Shown: one piece after another, positions 16,580-25,849 of the stretch | Layout: the number at the start of each line of letters is the position of its first letter | Numbering within the stretch: the stretch's first letter is position 1 | Assembly (NCBI RefSeq): GCF_036013745.1 | Contig: NZ_CP107880.1 | Coordinates: 4,774,001-4,838,000, forward strand | Direction: 5' to 3' | From: Streptomyces sp. NBC_00483 | GTDB lineage: Bacteria; Actinomycetota; Actinomycetes; Streptomycetales; Streptomycetaceae | Length of the DNA: 64,000 nt | Notes under the pieces: model-generated | What the model was told of the DNA's origin: nothing | The model's database searches: none | Seen by the model: the letters and a program-made list of their open reading frames with translations, nothing else | Position numbers and translations under genes: made by a program

Positions 16580-17716
16580 GTGGTGGCTGTGGGCTATCTG
16601 GTGACCGTGGTGTTGGCCGTACTGATCGTGGTGTTCTGCCTGGCTCGCATACGCGGACCGCAACCGCTCTTCTACTTCAGCTACCGGCTCGGCCTGGTCT
16701 TCAACGAGATCCCGCACGTCGCTCTCTACGCACTGGCGGCCTCGACGGCACTGGCCTTCTCGGAAGGCGACATCACCACGACCTCCGACCGGGTGAACGT
16801 CGGGGTGGCGGGGGCCGCGGCTGCCGGACTCATGGTGGTCACCCTGCGCGGGATGCGGGCGGCGTCCGTGGTGCGTGTCGCCTTGGACGACGCGCTCGGC
16901 GCCGGGACAGGGACGCACCGCCGGCCGCCGCTGGCACGCATCCTGTTCAGGCCCGTCTTCCGCCGCCGCCGTGACGTCAAGCGGGTGGGCAACCTCAGCT
17001 ACGGGGACGCAGGCCGTCGCAACCTCCTCGACGTCTACCACCACCGCTCGTGCCCCGAGGGCGGCTCCGTAATGATCCACTTCCATGGTGGCCACTACGA
17101 CCAGGGTCGGAAGAACACTCAGTCGCTGCCCCTGCTCTACCGGCTCGCCAGCCAGGGCTGGGTCTGCATCAGCGCCAACTACCGGCTGCGCCCCGACTTC
17201 CCGCATCCCGCCCATCTGATCGACGCGAAGAAGGTCATCGCCTGGGCGCGCGAACACGCAGCGGAATACGGCGCGGCGCCTGCGGCGGCCGTGTTCGTAT
17301 CGGGGAGCTCCGCAGGCGGGCACATGGCGGCGCAGGCAGCACTCACCCCCAATGAACCGGACTACCAGCCCGGGTTCGAGGAGGCGGACACCTCCGTGAC
17401 CGCCGCCGTCGTGCTCAACGGTTTTCTCGCGGAGTACTTCGACGGAGACCCGGCGACCTCGCCCGTAAACCTCGTCCGGACGGATGCACCGCCATTCCTC
17501 ATCGCGCACGGGGACCTGGACGAGCACGTGGACACGGAGAACCCAAGGGCTCTTGTCACCGCTTTGGGATCGGTCTCCGCCTCGCCGGTCGTGTACGTCG
17601 AACTACCGGGTGCCCACCACGCTTTCGACCTCTTCCACTCATTCCGGTTTGAAGCGCTCATCGGCGGCGTCGAGGACTTCGCCGCGTGGGTGACGGCCCG
17701 GAGGAATCCGGCCTAA
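16580..17716 (+). CDS. Membrane-anchored alpha/beta hydrolase (HSL-like)
   Basis: About 378 residues from the GTG at 16580 (the frame is open from 16445). N-terminal transmembrane helices (VGYLVTVVLAVLIVVFCLA, and others near residues 45-100) are followed by an alpha/beta hydrolase domain with oxyanion HFHGGHYDQG, nucleophile elbow GSSAGGH, acid in AHGDLDEHV and base in LPGAHHAFD. This is the hormone-sensitive-lipase type of esterase. It begins about 160 bp after the IS110 remnant. Substrate unknown. Confidence 0.82.
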   Translation: MVAVGYLVTVVLAVLIVVFCLARIRGPQPLFYFSYRLGLVFNEIPHVALYALAASTALAFSEGDITTTSDRVNVGVAGAAAAGLMVVTLRGMRAASVVRVALDDALGAGTGTHRRPPLARILFRPVFRRRRDVKRVGNLSYGDAGRRNLLDVYHHRSCPEGGSVMIHFHGGHYDQGRKNTQSLPLLYRLASQGWVCISANYRLRPDFPHPAHLIDAKKVIAWAREHAAEYGAAPAAAVFVSGSSAGGHMAAQAALTPNEPDYQPGFEEADTSVTAAVVLNGFLAEYFDGDPATSPVNLVRTDAPPFLIAHGDLDEHVDTENPRALVTALGSVSASPVVYVELPGAHHAFDLFHSFRFEALIGGVEDFAAWVTARRNPA

Positions 17717-17740
17717 GAACTCGTCACACGATCATGCGTT

Positions 17741-17965
17741 GATCTCGCCGCCGCGCGGGCCCGCGGCCGCGTCGGAGGGCGCCCCAACGCCGTCAACGCC
17801 GACCTGCTGCGTCAGGCCCGCGACCTGCTGTCCAACCCGGACAACAGCGTCGAGTCGATTGCCGAGCTCCTCGGCGTCTCCGTCGGCGCCCTCTACAACC
17901 ACATCCTTGACCTCAAGCCGCTCCGCGTCACCCGCATCCCCACGGTTTCGCCCGGGGAACGCTGA
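17741..17965 (+). pseudogene. Resolvase/invertase C-terminal DNA-binding fragment
   Basis: The frame reads ARARGRVGGRPNAVNADLL, then DPDNSV-like NPDNSVESIAELLGVSVG and ALYNHILDLKPLR before the stop. This is the helix-turn-helix tail of small serine recombinases (Hin/Tn3 resolvase family). The catalytic domain is absent and there is no start codon, so it is a remnant of another mobile element. Confidence 0.8.
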
Positions 17966-18134
17966 GCTCAGCACGGGTGGGGGCATGGTGCGAGAGGTGG
18001 AGGGGGCGGGCGAGGGGTCACGGGGTGGGGAAAACCGAACCACCGGGTTACGTGCGGGCACCATCGTCCACAGTGGGCCCGCCCGGAAAGCTGGAGGCAT
18101 CGCGTTCGTCCAGCTCACAGTGAGGTGCATTCCC

Positions 18135-18761
18135 ATGGTCACATCAGCTTCCCCGGCCCCGGCCCACCTGTCCGCTCCGTCCATCCGACGCGGAGCGCGG
18201 GCGGTCCTGCGGGAGCCGTTCCGGGCAGCGACCTGGCGGCGCGTGGCGTACCTGCTGCTGGCCCTGCCGGTCGGCGTGCTGTGCGTACCGCTGGCGCTCG
18301 TCGGCGGTCCGGCCGGCCGCGTCCAGCGCGGGCTGGCCCGGCGGCTGCTCGGCCTGCAGATTGCGGAGCCGGCGCACACCGGCCCCAGGGCCCTGGCACA
18401 CGCAGTGATCAGCCTGCCGCTCAACCTCATAGCCGCCGTGCTCACCGTCTACGGCTGGTCGACGGTGCCGCTCAACTTCGGCTGGCCGCTGCGTCCCCTC
18501 ATCAGCCTCGGCGACGCCGACCCCACCCACGCCTGGGGTGGCCCAACCCTCGCGGGAGTCTGGGGTCTGCACGCCCTCGGCGGGCTGGGCTTCCTCCTCC
18601 TCATGCCGTGGATCGGCCGGGGCCTGACCGCACTTCAGGCCCGGCTGGCCACCGGCCTCCTCGGCGGCCGCCGCACCGGGGTGCTCACGCCCGTACTCCT
18701 GGCCCTGCTGGTCGTCGTCGTGGGTGCCGCACTGGCCCTCCCGGTCGCCCATCAGATCTAA
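18135..18761 (+). CDS. Membrane sensor-domain protein
   Basis: 208 residues. It starts with the motif LREPFRAATWRRVAYLLLALP typical of the putative-sensor domain that actinobacteria place next to HisKA_3 kinases. Four helices follow (about residues 34-55, 82-105, 139-160, 175-205). It is 10 bp upstream of the kinase gene that carries a very similar N-terminal layout, so the two probably form one membrane signalling unit. A phosphoacceptor domain is absent here. Confidence 0.75.
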   Translation: MVTSASPAPAHLSAPSIRRGARAVLREPFRAATWRRVAYLLLALPVGVLCVPLALVGGPAGRVQRGLARRLLGLQIAEPAHTGPRALAHAVISLPLNLIAAVLTVYGWSTVPLNFGWPLRPLISLGDADPTHAWGGPTLAGVWGLHALGGLGFLLLMPWIGRGLTALQARLATGLLGGRRTGVLTPVLLALLVVVVGAALALPVAHQI

Positions 18762-18771
18762 GTTGAGTCCC

Positions 18772-20064
18772 ATGCGCCGCCTACGCACCTTCGTCACCAC
18801 CCCCTTCGCCCCCAGAAGCCTGACCGCTCTCCTGTACACACTCCTCGTGCTGCCCCTCGCCGTGGCGGGGGCCCTGCTCGTCGTCACCGGCCTGCTCCTC
18901 GGCGGCCTGCTGTCGGTGACCCCGCTCGGCCCGTGGCTGATCGCACTGACCGTGCGCGGCGCGCTCTCCCTGGGAATTCTCCAACGGGCACTGGCTCAGG
19001 CCCTGTTGGGGATGGCGATCGAGCCGCCGGTGCTGCGCAGCGAGCCCGGAGTCTTCGGCTGGCGGCGGGCCGCGCTCGGCGCCCGGGCCGGCTGGCGCGC
19101 GGTGGGCTGCGCGCTCGCCGCGCCCCTGACCGCGGCCCTGCCCGTCGCGGCCGTGACGATCGGCTACGTGTACGGGCTGCTGCTGGCCCTGCATCCCGTC
19201 CTCAAGCACTGGAACTACGTCACCGTCCGCGCGGCCGACGGTTCCGTACGGCACGTATCACTGCAGGTCATGGGTGTCGAGTTCGACTCCTGGCCGCGCT
19301 GGGTGGTGGCCGTCGCGGCCGGGCTGCTGCTCCTGCTGACCGCCCCGTGGTTGTTGCGCCACGCCCTCGCCCCGCACCGGGCTCTACTCAGCTCCCTCCT
19401 CGGCCCGGGCGCCGCCGACCAGCGCATCCGCACGCTCGAGGAGACCCGCGCCCAGGCCGTCGACGACGCGGCGGCCGTGCTGCGCCGTATCGAGCGGGAT
19501 CTGCACGACGGCGCACAGGCGCGTCTGGTCGGCCTCGGGATGCATCTGACGCTGATTCATGAACTGATCACCGCCGACGCCGACCGCGACCGGCTGCTCG
19601 CAGTCGTCCACACCGCCCAGGGCAACGCGAAACAGGCCGTGGTCGATCTCCGCAACCTTGTCCGCGGCATCCACCCGCCCGTCCTGGACCAGGGGTTGGA
19701 CGCCGCGCTGGCCACTCTCGCCGCGGACAGTGCGCTGCCGGTGACCCTCACCGCCGACATCCCCGTCCGCCCCACCCCTGCGATCGAGTCCATCGCCTAC
19801 TTCTGCGCCGCCGAGCTCCTCGCCAACGCGGTCAAGCACAGCAGCGCCTCGGAAGTGTCCATCGATGTCGCCGCCGGGTCGGGAGCGGCGGCCGGTGCGC
19901 TGCGGCTGGCCGTCCGCGACGACGGCCGCGGCGGGGCGGTCCTCGGTGCGGGCAGCGGGCTGACCGGTCTGTTGGCCCGGGTCCGCACCGTGGACGGCAT
20001 CCTGACCTGTGACAGTCCCTCCGGAGGGCCTACGGTGGTCACCGTCCTCCTGCCCGCCAGATGA
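18772..20064 (+). CDS. Two-component sensor histidine kinase
   Basis: About 430 residues from the ATG at 18772. N-terminal membrane domain with four helices, then the HisKA_3 motif RIERDLHDGAQARLVGLG carrying the phosphoacceptor His, then the GHKL ATPase domain (ELLANAVKHS for the N-box, DDGRGGA and GSGLTGLLARV for the G-boxes). It is followed 32 bp downstream by its response regulator, making a three-gene signalling operon carried as element cargo. Confidence 0.93.
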   Translation: MRRLRTFVTTPFAPRSLTALLYTLLVLPLAVAGALLVVTGLLLGGLLSVTPLGPWLIALTVRGALSLGILQRALAQALLGMAIEPPVLRSEPGVFGWRRAALGARAGWRAVGCALAAPLTAALPVAAVTIGYVYGLLLALHPVLKHWNYVTVRAADGSVRHVSLQVMGVEFDSWPRWVVAVAAGLLLLLTAPWLLRHALAPHRALLSSLLGPGAADQRIRTLEETRAQAVDDAAAVLRRIERDLHDGAQARLVGLGMHLTLIHELITADADRDRLLAVVHTAQGNAKQAVVDLRNLVRGIHPPVLDQGLDAALATLAADSALPVTLTADIPVRPTPAIESIAYFCAAELLANAVKHSSASEVSIDVAAGSGAAAGALRLAVRDDGRGGAVLGAGSGLTGLLARVRTVDGILTCDSPSGGPTVVTVLLPAR

Positions 20065-20096
20065 ACAACTGATCACAGACAGCAGAGGTACCGGCC

Positions 20097-20771
20097 ATGC
20101 GCGTCGTCATCGCCGAGGACTCCGCGATCCTGCGTGACGGACTCGCCCAACTCCTCGCCCTGCGCGGCGTGGAGGTGGCCGCCGCCGTCGAGGACGCCGA
20201 GGCACTGCTCACCGCCGTCGCCGAGCACCGTCCGGACGCCGCCGTGATCGATATCCGGCTGCCGCCCGGCCATACCGACGAGGGCCTGCGCGCGGCTGTG
20301 ACGATCCGTCAGGAGTATCCGGCCACCGGCGTGTTGATCTTCTCGCAGTACGTCGAGACGAAGTTCGCGGACCGCCTGCTCGGCAGTCGGAGCACAAGCA
20401 GTGGAAGTGACGGTGGTGGAATCGGCTATCTCCTGAAGGAACGCGTCATGGACATCGGCGAGTTCGTGGACTCGCTGCGGCGGGTCGCGGCCGGTGGTAC
20501 CGCCCTGGACCCGGAGGTCGTCGCCCAGCTCTTCGGCGCCGCCCGCCGCGCCTCGGCATTGGACGCCCTGACCCCGCGCGAGCGCGAGGTGCTGTCCCTG
20601 ATGGCCCAGGGCCGGACGAACTCCTCCATCGCGGAGGCCTTCGTCGTCTCCGAGCGTGCGGTCGAGAAGCACATCGCCAATATCTTCACCAAGCTCGACC
20701 TACCACCCTCCGACACCGACAACCGGCGGGTGCTGGCGGTGCTGCGCTACCTGGAGACCGGCGGCGCGTAG
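20097..20771 (+). CDS. NarL/LuxR-family response regulator
   Basis: 224 residues. Receiver: VVIAEDSAILRDGL at the start, phosphoacceptor Asp in AVIDIRLPP, conserved Lys in YLLKERV. The LuxR helix-turn-helix is LTPREREVLSLMAQGRTN through AEAFVVSERAVEKHI. A Ser/Gly-rich insertion (GSRSTSSGSDGGG) separates the last receiver strands, slightly longer than usual. It is the output of the upstream kinase. Confidence 0.94.
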   Translation: MRVVIAEDSAILRDGLAQLLALRGVEVAAAVEDAEALLTAVAEHRPDAAVIDIRLPPGHTDEGLRAAVTIRQEYPATGVLIFSQYVETKFADRLLGSRSTSSGSDGGGIGYLLKERVMDIGEFVDSLRRVAAGGTALDPEVVAQLFGAARRASALDALTPREREVLSLMAQGRTNSSIAEAFVVSERAVEKHIANIFTKLDLPPSDTDNRRVLAVLRYLETGGA

Positions 20772-20899
20772 CCCCGAGTCTCCGTCGGGTCCGCGGCGCC
20801 GAGCCGCGAGGAGGTCGTCGCGAGCATCAAAGCCACTGCCTGCAAATGACCTCTACCGCAGGCAGCCCACGCCCTGCACAAGCTCCCGAACCAGCGTCA

Positions 20900-21265
20900 T
20901 CAGGCCGGGGTCGGCTGAGTGAGGTTCACCGCGTTACCGTCGGGGTCCTTGATGTGGGCGACGCGCTGTCCCCACGGCATGTCGTTGGGTCCGCCGGTGA
21001 CCGAGCCACCCAACGCCTCCACCCGGCCGAGCGTCGCCTCGACGTCGTCGACACCGATGCTGAGCAGGATCCGCGGCGCCGCCCTGCTTCCCGGGTCGTC
21101 CTTGGCCACCAGCCCGAGGTCGGTGTCGCCGATGCGCAAGCCGAGGTAGAAGACCGGGCCCTTCGCCGGCACCCGGAAGATCTCCTCGGCCCCGAACAAT
21201 TCCGTATAGAAGCCGAGCAGAACGTCCTGGTCGGCAGTCAGGATCACTGGCTGGATGGTGGACAT
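20900..21265 (-). CDS. VOC-superfamily protein
   Basis: 121 residues from the ATG at 21265, which is preceded by AGGGGTGCC. Typical glyoxalase-like units: LTADQDVLLGFYTELFG at the front, VDDVEATLGRVEALGGSV and IKDPDGNAVNLTQP at the end. It is convergent with the response regulator. The catalytic metal ligands cannot be assigned confidently, so the activity is open. Confidence 0.8.
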   Translation of the reverse strand: MSTIQPVILTADQDVLLGFYTELFGAEEIFRVPAKGPVFYLGLRIGDTDLGLVAKDDPGSRAAPRILLSIGVDDVEATLGRVEALGGSVTGGPNDMPWGQRVAHIKDPDGNAVNLTQPTPA

Positions 21266-21428
21266 GGCACCCCTGTCGAGAACGGTCGTATCGCTGGACA
21301 GACCGTTCGAGGGCGGTGGACTCATCGGCAAACTCGCTCCGCCGGACGGACCGCTGGTGAAGGACTTGAGCGCCGGCTTCACCCAAGCCGGAAGAGCTCT
21401 CCGCAACGTGAGCCCACCGGCTCATCAC

Positions 21429-21998
21429 TCACGTGCCATCGGGCACTTCTTCCTGCCGTGGCTGGTAGTCGAGATATACACGGTCCGTGTGACCAGGCCA
21501 TGACAGGGAGAGCCGCCGGCATCCGGCCTGGGGCAGGTCCACGATCGAGGAACCTAGATCCACAACGCGGGCAACCCGCTGCGCCGGATTCGCGAGTGTG
21601 GCCTCGATGGTCAACCGCGCATCACCGGGAGCGTCGTCGCGCGGCACCCAGCGGATCTTGTTCGTTCTCGCGCTGCCGCCGGACGGCGCGTGGTACGGAT
21701 AGCCGAACAGGACCGCCAGGATGCGGTTGTGCTCACCGAGCGCGTAGTGGGGCACGCTGCGGGGTCCGAAGCTGTCAGCGGCCCACGTCGGGAGGCGACC
21801 AGACCTGGTTCCCGGGCCGCAGGTCCCACCTCCGTTGGTGGCCGCCGAACGGGATTTCGGTGTGCGGTCTGTGCCGGCGGCGTCCGGTGTGGACTTTCCT
21901 AACGAACACGCGGGCAGAAGGACAGCGAGCAGCAGGCACAGCGCCCCAAAGGATCTGGGCGCGCCTTTCACGCGATCGGTGCGGGCAGGTGTCTTCAC
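21429..21998 (-). CDS. Putative lipoprotein
   Basis: 189 residues from the GTG at 21998 (GGGGGAG six bases upstream). A signal sequence (RSFGALCLLLAVLLPAC) ends in a lipobox with the modified Cys, followed by a low-complexity linker and a beta-rich domain containing RRLSLSWPGHTDRVYLDY. It is probably anchored outside the cytoplasmic membrane. No family recognised. Confidence 0.65.
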   Translation of the reverse strand: MKTPARTDRVKGAPRSFGALCLLLAVLLPACSLGKSTPDAAGTDRTPKSRSAATNGGGTCGPGTRSGRLPTWAADSFGPRSVPHYALGEHNRILAVLFGYPYHAPSGGSARTNKIRWVPRDDAPGDARLTIEATLANPAQRVARVVDLGSSIVDLPQAGCRRLSLSWPGHTDRVYLDYQPRQEEVPDGT

Positions 21999-22106
21999 GC
22001 ACCACTCCCCCAAGTTGACCTGCCGTCCGGGCACTTAACGGTAGTCCGCAGGCTCAGCTGAGGGTGCGGGTCTGTGCAGCGATCGGTGGAGCGCGGTCGG
22101 GTTGAT

Positions 22107-22285
22107 TTAGCTGCGGCCTGCGGCGAGTCGGCCGTCGAGGGTGATGTCGAAGGCCTGAAGCGCGGCCTTCCAGCGCATGGTCCAGCGATTGCGTCCGGTG
22201 CCGTGGGATCCAGGCTCATGACGGCCAGGCAGACGCACTTCAGCTCGGCCTGCAGACGGTGCAATCGGCAAAACGGGTGAGCACG
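22107..22285 (-). pseudogene. IS256-family transposase, C-terminal fragment, frameshifted
   Basis: The minus strand encodes LQAELKCVCLAVMSLDPT and then, after a one-base shift, RNRWTMRWKAALQAFDITLD and GRLAAGRS before a stop. This is the end of IS256 (mutator-type) transposases, where WKTALNAF-like sequence is conserved. Only the last 60 residues remain. Confidence 0.7.
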
Positions 22286-22304
22286 GGTCGCCACGAAGGC
22301 GCCG

Positions 22305-22592
22305 CTATGAAGTGGCCTGCCCATCCTCACCTGCACGCGGCACGGAACCTCCGGGCTCAGCTGGGTTGGAGTGGCGCTCGGATGCCTCCAGGAGGGACTC
22401 CCAACTCCTTTGCCTCGCCTTGTAGACGCACCAGCTTTCACTGCGCATTCGCTGAAATACGCCGAGTTTTCTGAGGATGAGGCGGTCGTCGGCGTTCGCC
22501 TCCAGTCGCCCCGCCCGTATCTCGTCCAATCGCCACCCGAGTACCGCAGCATCAAGAAGTGCCTCGAACGTCGGCTCTGCTTCGTCTCCCAT
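22305..22592 (-). CDS. Small conserved-looking hypothetical protein
   Basis: 95 residues from the ATG at 22592, with AGGGGAAGG seven bases upstream. Largely helical and acidic at the N-terminus (EPTFEALLDAAVLGWRLDEI), with a second charged helix (RLILRKLGVFQRMRSESW). The good ribosome-binding site supports translation. No family recognised. Confidence 0.5.
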   Translation of the reverse strand: MGDEAEPTFEALLDAAVLGWRLDEIRAGRLEANADDRLILRKLGVFQRMRSESWCVYKARQRSWESLLEASERHSNPAEPGGSVPRAGEDGQATS

Positions 22593-22792
22593 TGGCTGCC
22601 CTTCCCCTGAGCTTGCCTGTGAGTCGTCAGCGTACGTCGCGTCGTTCAACTGCGTTCCACATGAAGCTATTTGACCGAAGGTGCGCGATTGGTGCGCAAA
22701 CTGTCCACCGGCACGAAAAGGAGCCCCCCTCGCCCGCCACGTCCGCACGCGGAGCCCGCTCCCGCGCGCAGGTCAACCCACCGGAGCGCCGC

Positions 22793-23299
22793 CTACGACA
22801 AGTGCTTCCGCATCAGTGTGCATGTGGTCTCGTATCGACGCAGTGTCCCGTCGGAGGCTTGCTCGTCCCACGAATCGGGCCGGCTGCCGTACGCGATGTA
22901 GCCCAGGCGTTCGTACAGGGCGCGAGCGCGCGAATTGTCCTCTTCCACGCCCAGCTCCGCCTGCCGCAGGCCGCGGTCCTTGATGCGTTGTTCCGCGGCC
23001 TCAATGAGGACGGTTCCGATTCCACACGATTGCAGTGCGGGATGGACGGCCAACTGCCACAGAGTTCCAGCACCTTCTGAGGCCCGGTAGTCCACGCCGC
23101 CCTTCGCGATCGGAATGTTCGCGGGCGTGCAGACGGCCAAGTAATCGACGTCACCAGCCTGAGCTCGCTTCAACTGCTGTGCGACGCCTCGGAGATGGTG
23201 GTCGGATCCTGCCCATGAGCACGACGTCAGATCAGCAGACGTCAGATCACGCACGACGAGTCTCACCTCAACCTTGACCAAGACAAGCACCTCCGGCAT
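22793..23299 (-). CDS. GNAT-family N-acetyltransferase
   Basis: 168 residues from the ATG at 23299. The acetyl-CoA-binding motif A region reads WQLAVHPALQSCGIGTVLIEAA, matching the Q/R-x-x-G-x-G/A pattern, and ARALYERLGYIAYG is the usual motif B. Substrate unknown. The downstream stop is 200 bp from the small protein on the same strand. Confidence 0.85.
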   Translation of the reverse strand: MPEVLVLVKVEVRLVVRDLTSADLTSCSWAGSDHHLRGVAQQLKRAQAGDVDYLAVCTPANIPIAKGGVDYRASEGAGTLWQLAVHPALQSCGIGTVLIEAAEQRIKDRGLRQAELGVEEDNSRARALYERLGYIAYGSRPDSWDEQASDGTLRRYETTCTLMRKHLS

Positions 23300-23423
23300 G
23301 CCCGCATCCCCACCGACCAGGCCCGGCGCGATGCGGATTCGCGACGCGGGCCTGCACAGCGCCTGCCAGAAGGCGAGCGGCCTGGCCCCCTGGCGGGCCG
23401 TGTCGCTCACGATGCCCAGCCAG

Positions 23424-23861
23424 TCAGACCGGCGGGTTGGAGTAGGCCTTGCGCCAGAACGCGGCCTTGGTCCCCGATCCTGCGATGCCGTCGAGAGCAC
23501 CCTTGTAACCGTAGAACTTCTTCAGGTTGGCCTGGAGCGACACGATCGTCTTGGGCCCCACGACCCCGTCGATGGCGCCCTTGTAAGGCGAGGGCTGACT
23601 GGGCCAGGTGGCCAGGTATCGCTGCAGCGCCTTCCAGCTGCTGGTCCCGAGCGCCCCGTCGATCGAGCCCGTGTAGCCGTACATGGTGAGGATCCACCGC
23701 TGGATCCTTTTGGCACCCTGGCGGTCAAGGCCGAGATTGACCACGGCCGCGCTCGCCGGTCCTGCGAAGCCGACCACCGCCACACCGGAAGCCGCCACCG
23801 CCAGCAGCCCGCCTCTGATCAGCCCGCGACGCGAGACACCGTCCCGCCTGCTCTGCTCCAC
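23424..23861 (-). CDS. Secreted peptidoglycan-binding-domain protein (Tat signal)
   Basis: 145 residues from the GTG at 23861 behind GGGAGGGAAGAAC. The N-terminus has a twin-arginine signal (SRRGLIRGG, then LLAVAASGVAVVGFAGPASA) that predicts export in a folded state. The mature part contains repeats of the PG-binding-1 type: YTGSIDGALGTSSWKALQRY, YKGAIDGVVGPKTIVSLQ and YKGALDGIAGSGTKAAF. No catalytic domain is attached, so it probably binds cell wall. Confidence 0.8.
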   Translation of the reverse strand: MEQSRRDGVSRRGLIRGGLLAVAASGVAVVGFAGPASAAVVNLGLDRQGAKRIQRWILTMYGYTGSIDGALGTSSWKALQRYLATWPSQPSPYKGAIDGVVGPKTIVSLQANLKKFYGYKGALDGIAGSGTKAAFWRKAYSNPPV

Positions 23862-24069
23862 GTTCTTCCCTCCCCGTGGCCGGGGATCTTCTCCCGGCTC
23901 GGCGCACAACTTAACCCTGTTCGCCGTCGAACACCCCGGGTTCGTGGACTCCCGCCCTGGGCCCGGCCTTCCCACCGGCGGATCACACGATCACTGGCGC
24001 CCCGTTGTCTGCCTCCGCACCTGCCGGTGAACAGCGGGAAGGCAACTGCTCTATCAGCGGCGTCGACGG

Positions 24070-24300
24070 GTCTGCACAGGCGAGGACGGGGCCGGGCCGC
24101 CCGATCACCGAGCGGGCGGTCGAGGTCGTCGTCGAACTCGAACAGGCCGGCTATCTGAATCGGCGACGGGTCGGACGGCGCAACCAGTACACCCTCGACC
24201 GATCAGCCGCTCCGGCACCCGGCGGAAAGAGGTCTCACCGTTCGCGACCTGGCTGAAGCCGTTGCAGGCCGTGAGCTTCAGGTGCGCAGAACGTCTGTGG
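24070..24300 (+). pseudogene. Winged-helix (MarR-like) regulator, frameshifted C-terminal fragment
   Basis: The frame encodes RPITERAVEVVVELEQAGYL and NRRRVGRRNQYTLDRSAA, the recognition helix and wing of small winged-helix regulators, then goes out of phase. The natural continuation LRHPAERGLTVRDLAEA is in the next frame (bases about 24210-24265). The first helices are missing. Together these show a decayed regulator gene. Confidence 0.6.
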
Positions 24301-24750
24301 AGTTCTGGTGGGCCTGCGTACCCTCCAGTTGCTTGCTGTGTCACTTCCGGTTCGCCAGGGAGGGTGTGGCGTGCTTGGCGCCGGGAACTCGGACTGCCGT
24401 GTTCCGTGGTTAGGCAGTCAGCCTGGGACGCCTGGTGTCCGCGGTCGGCCGTCCGGCGGCGGACACCGCGCACTTGGTCTGGGATCCGGTTGTCGTGCGG
24501 CCTCATGGCGTAGAGGAAATGCGCGGGGCCGTAACTGATTGGGCGGGCTTTCCAGAGGAACCTGGAAGTGGGTGGTACCGGCAGTGACGGGCTCCCCTCC
24601 ACGGCTGGTGCCGCCCCGGCCGTGGCGCCGATGTCGCGGGAATGCGTCGGAGCCACGGGGACTGGTCCGACGATTCCTTCCCTCGGCGGCCCAACCGGAA
24701 CGCCGTAATGCCTCAGATGCGCAGCGCGATGGTCGGAGGCTTGCGGAGCT

Positions 24751-24786
24751 CCCCTGTTGCCGCCGCAGATGCGGCGGCAACAGGGG
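24751..24786. repeat. Perfect 17-bp inverted repeat
   Basis: CCCCTGTTGCCGCCGCA and TGCGGCGGCAACAGGGG are exact reverse complements separated by only GA, a 36-bp near-continuous palindrome able to form a very stable hairpin or cruciform. No T tract follows on either strand. Confidence 0.9.
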
Positions 24787-24897
24787 ACGCGCGGGACCGT
24801 GGCTCCCCTTTTCTCGGTCCTCGCGCGGGGTGCCCTCCTGGCGTGGGGGCGAGGCTGCGGGAGTTGCCTCGCCGCTCGGTCACGTGCGGAGGGCGGA

Positions 24898-24933
24898 GGC
24901 TGGAGCCGCGTTGTCGGTGATGCGGCTCCAGCC
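24898..24933. repeat. 12-bp inverted repeat
   Basis: GGCTGGAGCCGC and GCGGCTCCAGCC flank a 12-base spacer. Exact arms. It lies 110 bp from the stronger palindrome at 24751. No adjacent gene explains it. Confidence 0.8.
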
Positions 24934-25307
24934 GGCCTCGGTCGTCATGACTCGGGGGCAGGGAGCCCGGGGCATGGGTGTGAGCCCAATTCCCCTTCTA
25001 GGTGCGAGCGTAGGGCGGTCCCAGGGCGATCGGAAGAGCGTTGCGGGCATGCGGCCCGCGAGGCCGGTCGGTTCCAGGAGCCCACGGCTCATCGCATAGG
25101 AGATGTCGAGGGCGGCGTGCTCGTCGACCACCTGGTCGACGATGTGCTGCTGGCCCAGATCGTGCCCACCCGACGCCTGCCATGCCGCGTGCCGGTTGAC
25201 GTTGTACTTGCGCTGCACCCCGCTACGGAGACCGAGCTGAGACTTCGTGCGGAGGCGTCATCCTCAGTCTCGGCCGGCAGAGTCCGTTGAATGGAGAAGA
25301 ACGGGTG

Positions 25308-25334
25308 GCGGCCGCCGTTCGGGACGGCGGCCGC
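25308..25334. repeat. 11-bp inverted repeat
   Basis: GCGGCCGCCGT and ACGGCGGCCGC around the loop TCGGG. Very stable hairpin with terminator-like geometry but no obvious upstream gene. Confidence 0.75.
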
Positions 25335-25664
25335 GTGCCCTCCTGTCCTCCCCGGACAAGCCACTGGAGCACTCCCTCCAGGCAGCCGGGGGCGTGCTTC
25401 TGCCCGGCCTCGAAGTTGCCCCGAGGGACCGGCCGGGCTGTCGGTGACTTCCGCGGGAGTGGAAGGCAAGCCCGGCGTCTTCACGATGCGCCACAGGCTC
25501 GCTCTGCTGCAGGGTTGCCCCTCCCCGGTAGGCCAGAAGGCGCGGAGGGTTGTACTCACCGTAGAACCCGAGCTGCAAAACGAACCCTGACAGCCCGGAA
25601 CCGTTACGCACGGCCGCACCGCGCTGCACGGACACGTGCGGCCACTGTCCTCACAAGTCCCCGA

Positions 25665-25805
25665 ATCGCACAGTGGCGACGGGTGTTCCCCGTGCACGGG
25701 ATAGCCTGGGGTTATGCGGTGCTTTTGTGTGCCGCGCGGCGGTGGGGCTCGCCGTACCCGAACCGCGGCAATGCTGCCGCCAACAGTCCCTACCCGTGAC
25801 CGACC
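25665..25805 (+). promoter_or_regulatory. Candidate fluoride riboswitch (crcB motif)
   Basis: The stretch starting GGCGACGGGTGTTCCCC at about 25675 matches the conserved 5' core of crcB-motif RNAs (GGNGAUGGNGUUCNCC, from memory of the family). A later CAGTCCCTAC near 25785 resembles the conserved 3' element. It lies about 50-170 bp upstream of two fluoride-channel genes, which is the known genomic context. The pseudoknot cannot be folded here, so this is a strong but unproven call. Confidence 0.6.
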
Positions 25806-25849
25806 CTGTCCGTGCACCTGCGGTCGGGGCACCACGTGTAGGGAGAGGT

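Larger units (their letters stand above)
24301..25664. other. 1.4-kb region with palindromes but no recognisable gene
   Basis: Several open frames of 100-180 codons exist on both strands, but they are GC-skew artefacts without recognisable motifs or ribosome-binding sites. Strong inverted repeats at 24751, 24898 and 25308 are the only distinct structure. It looks like decayed plasmid or element sequence. Confidence 0.5.
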
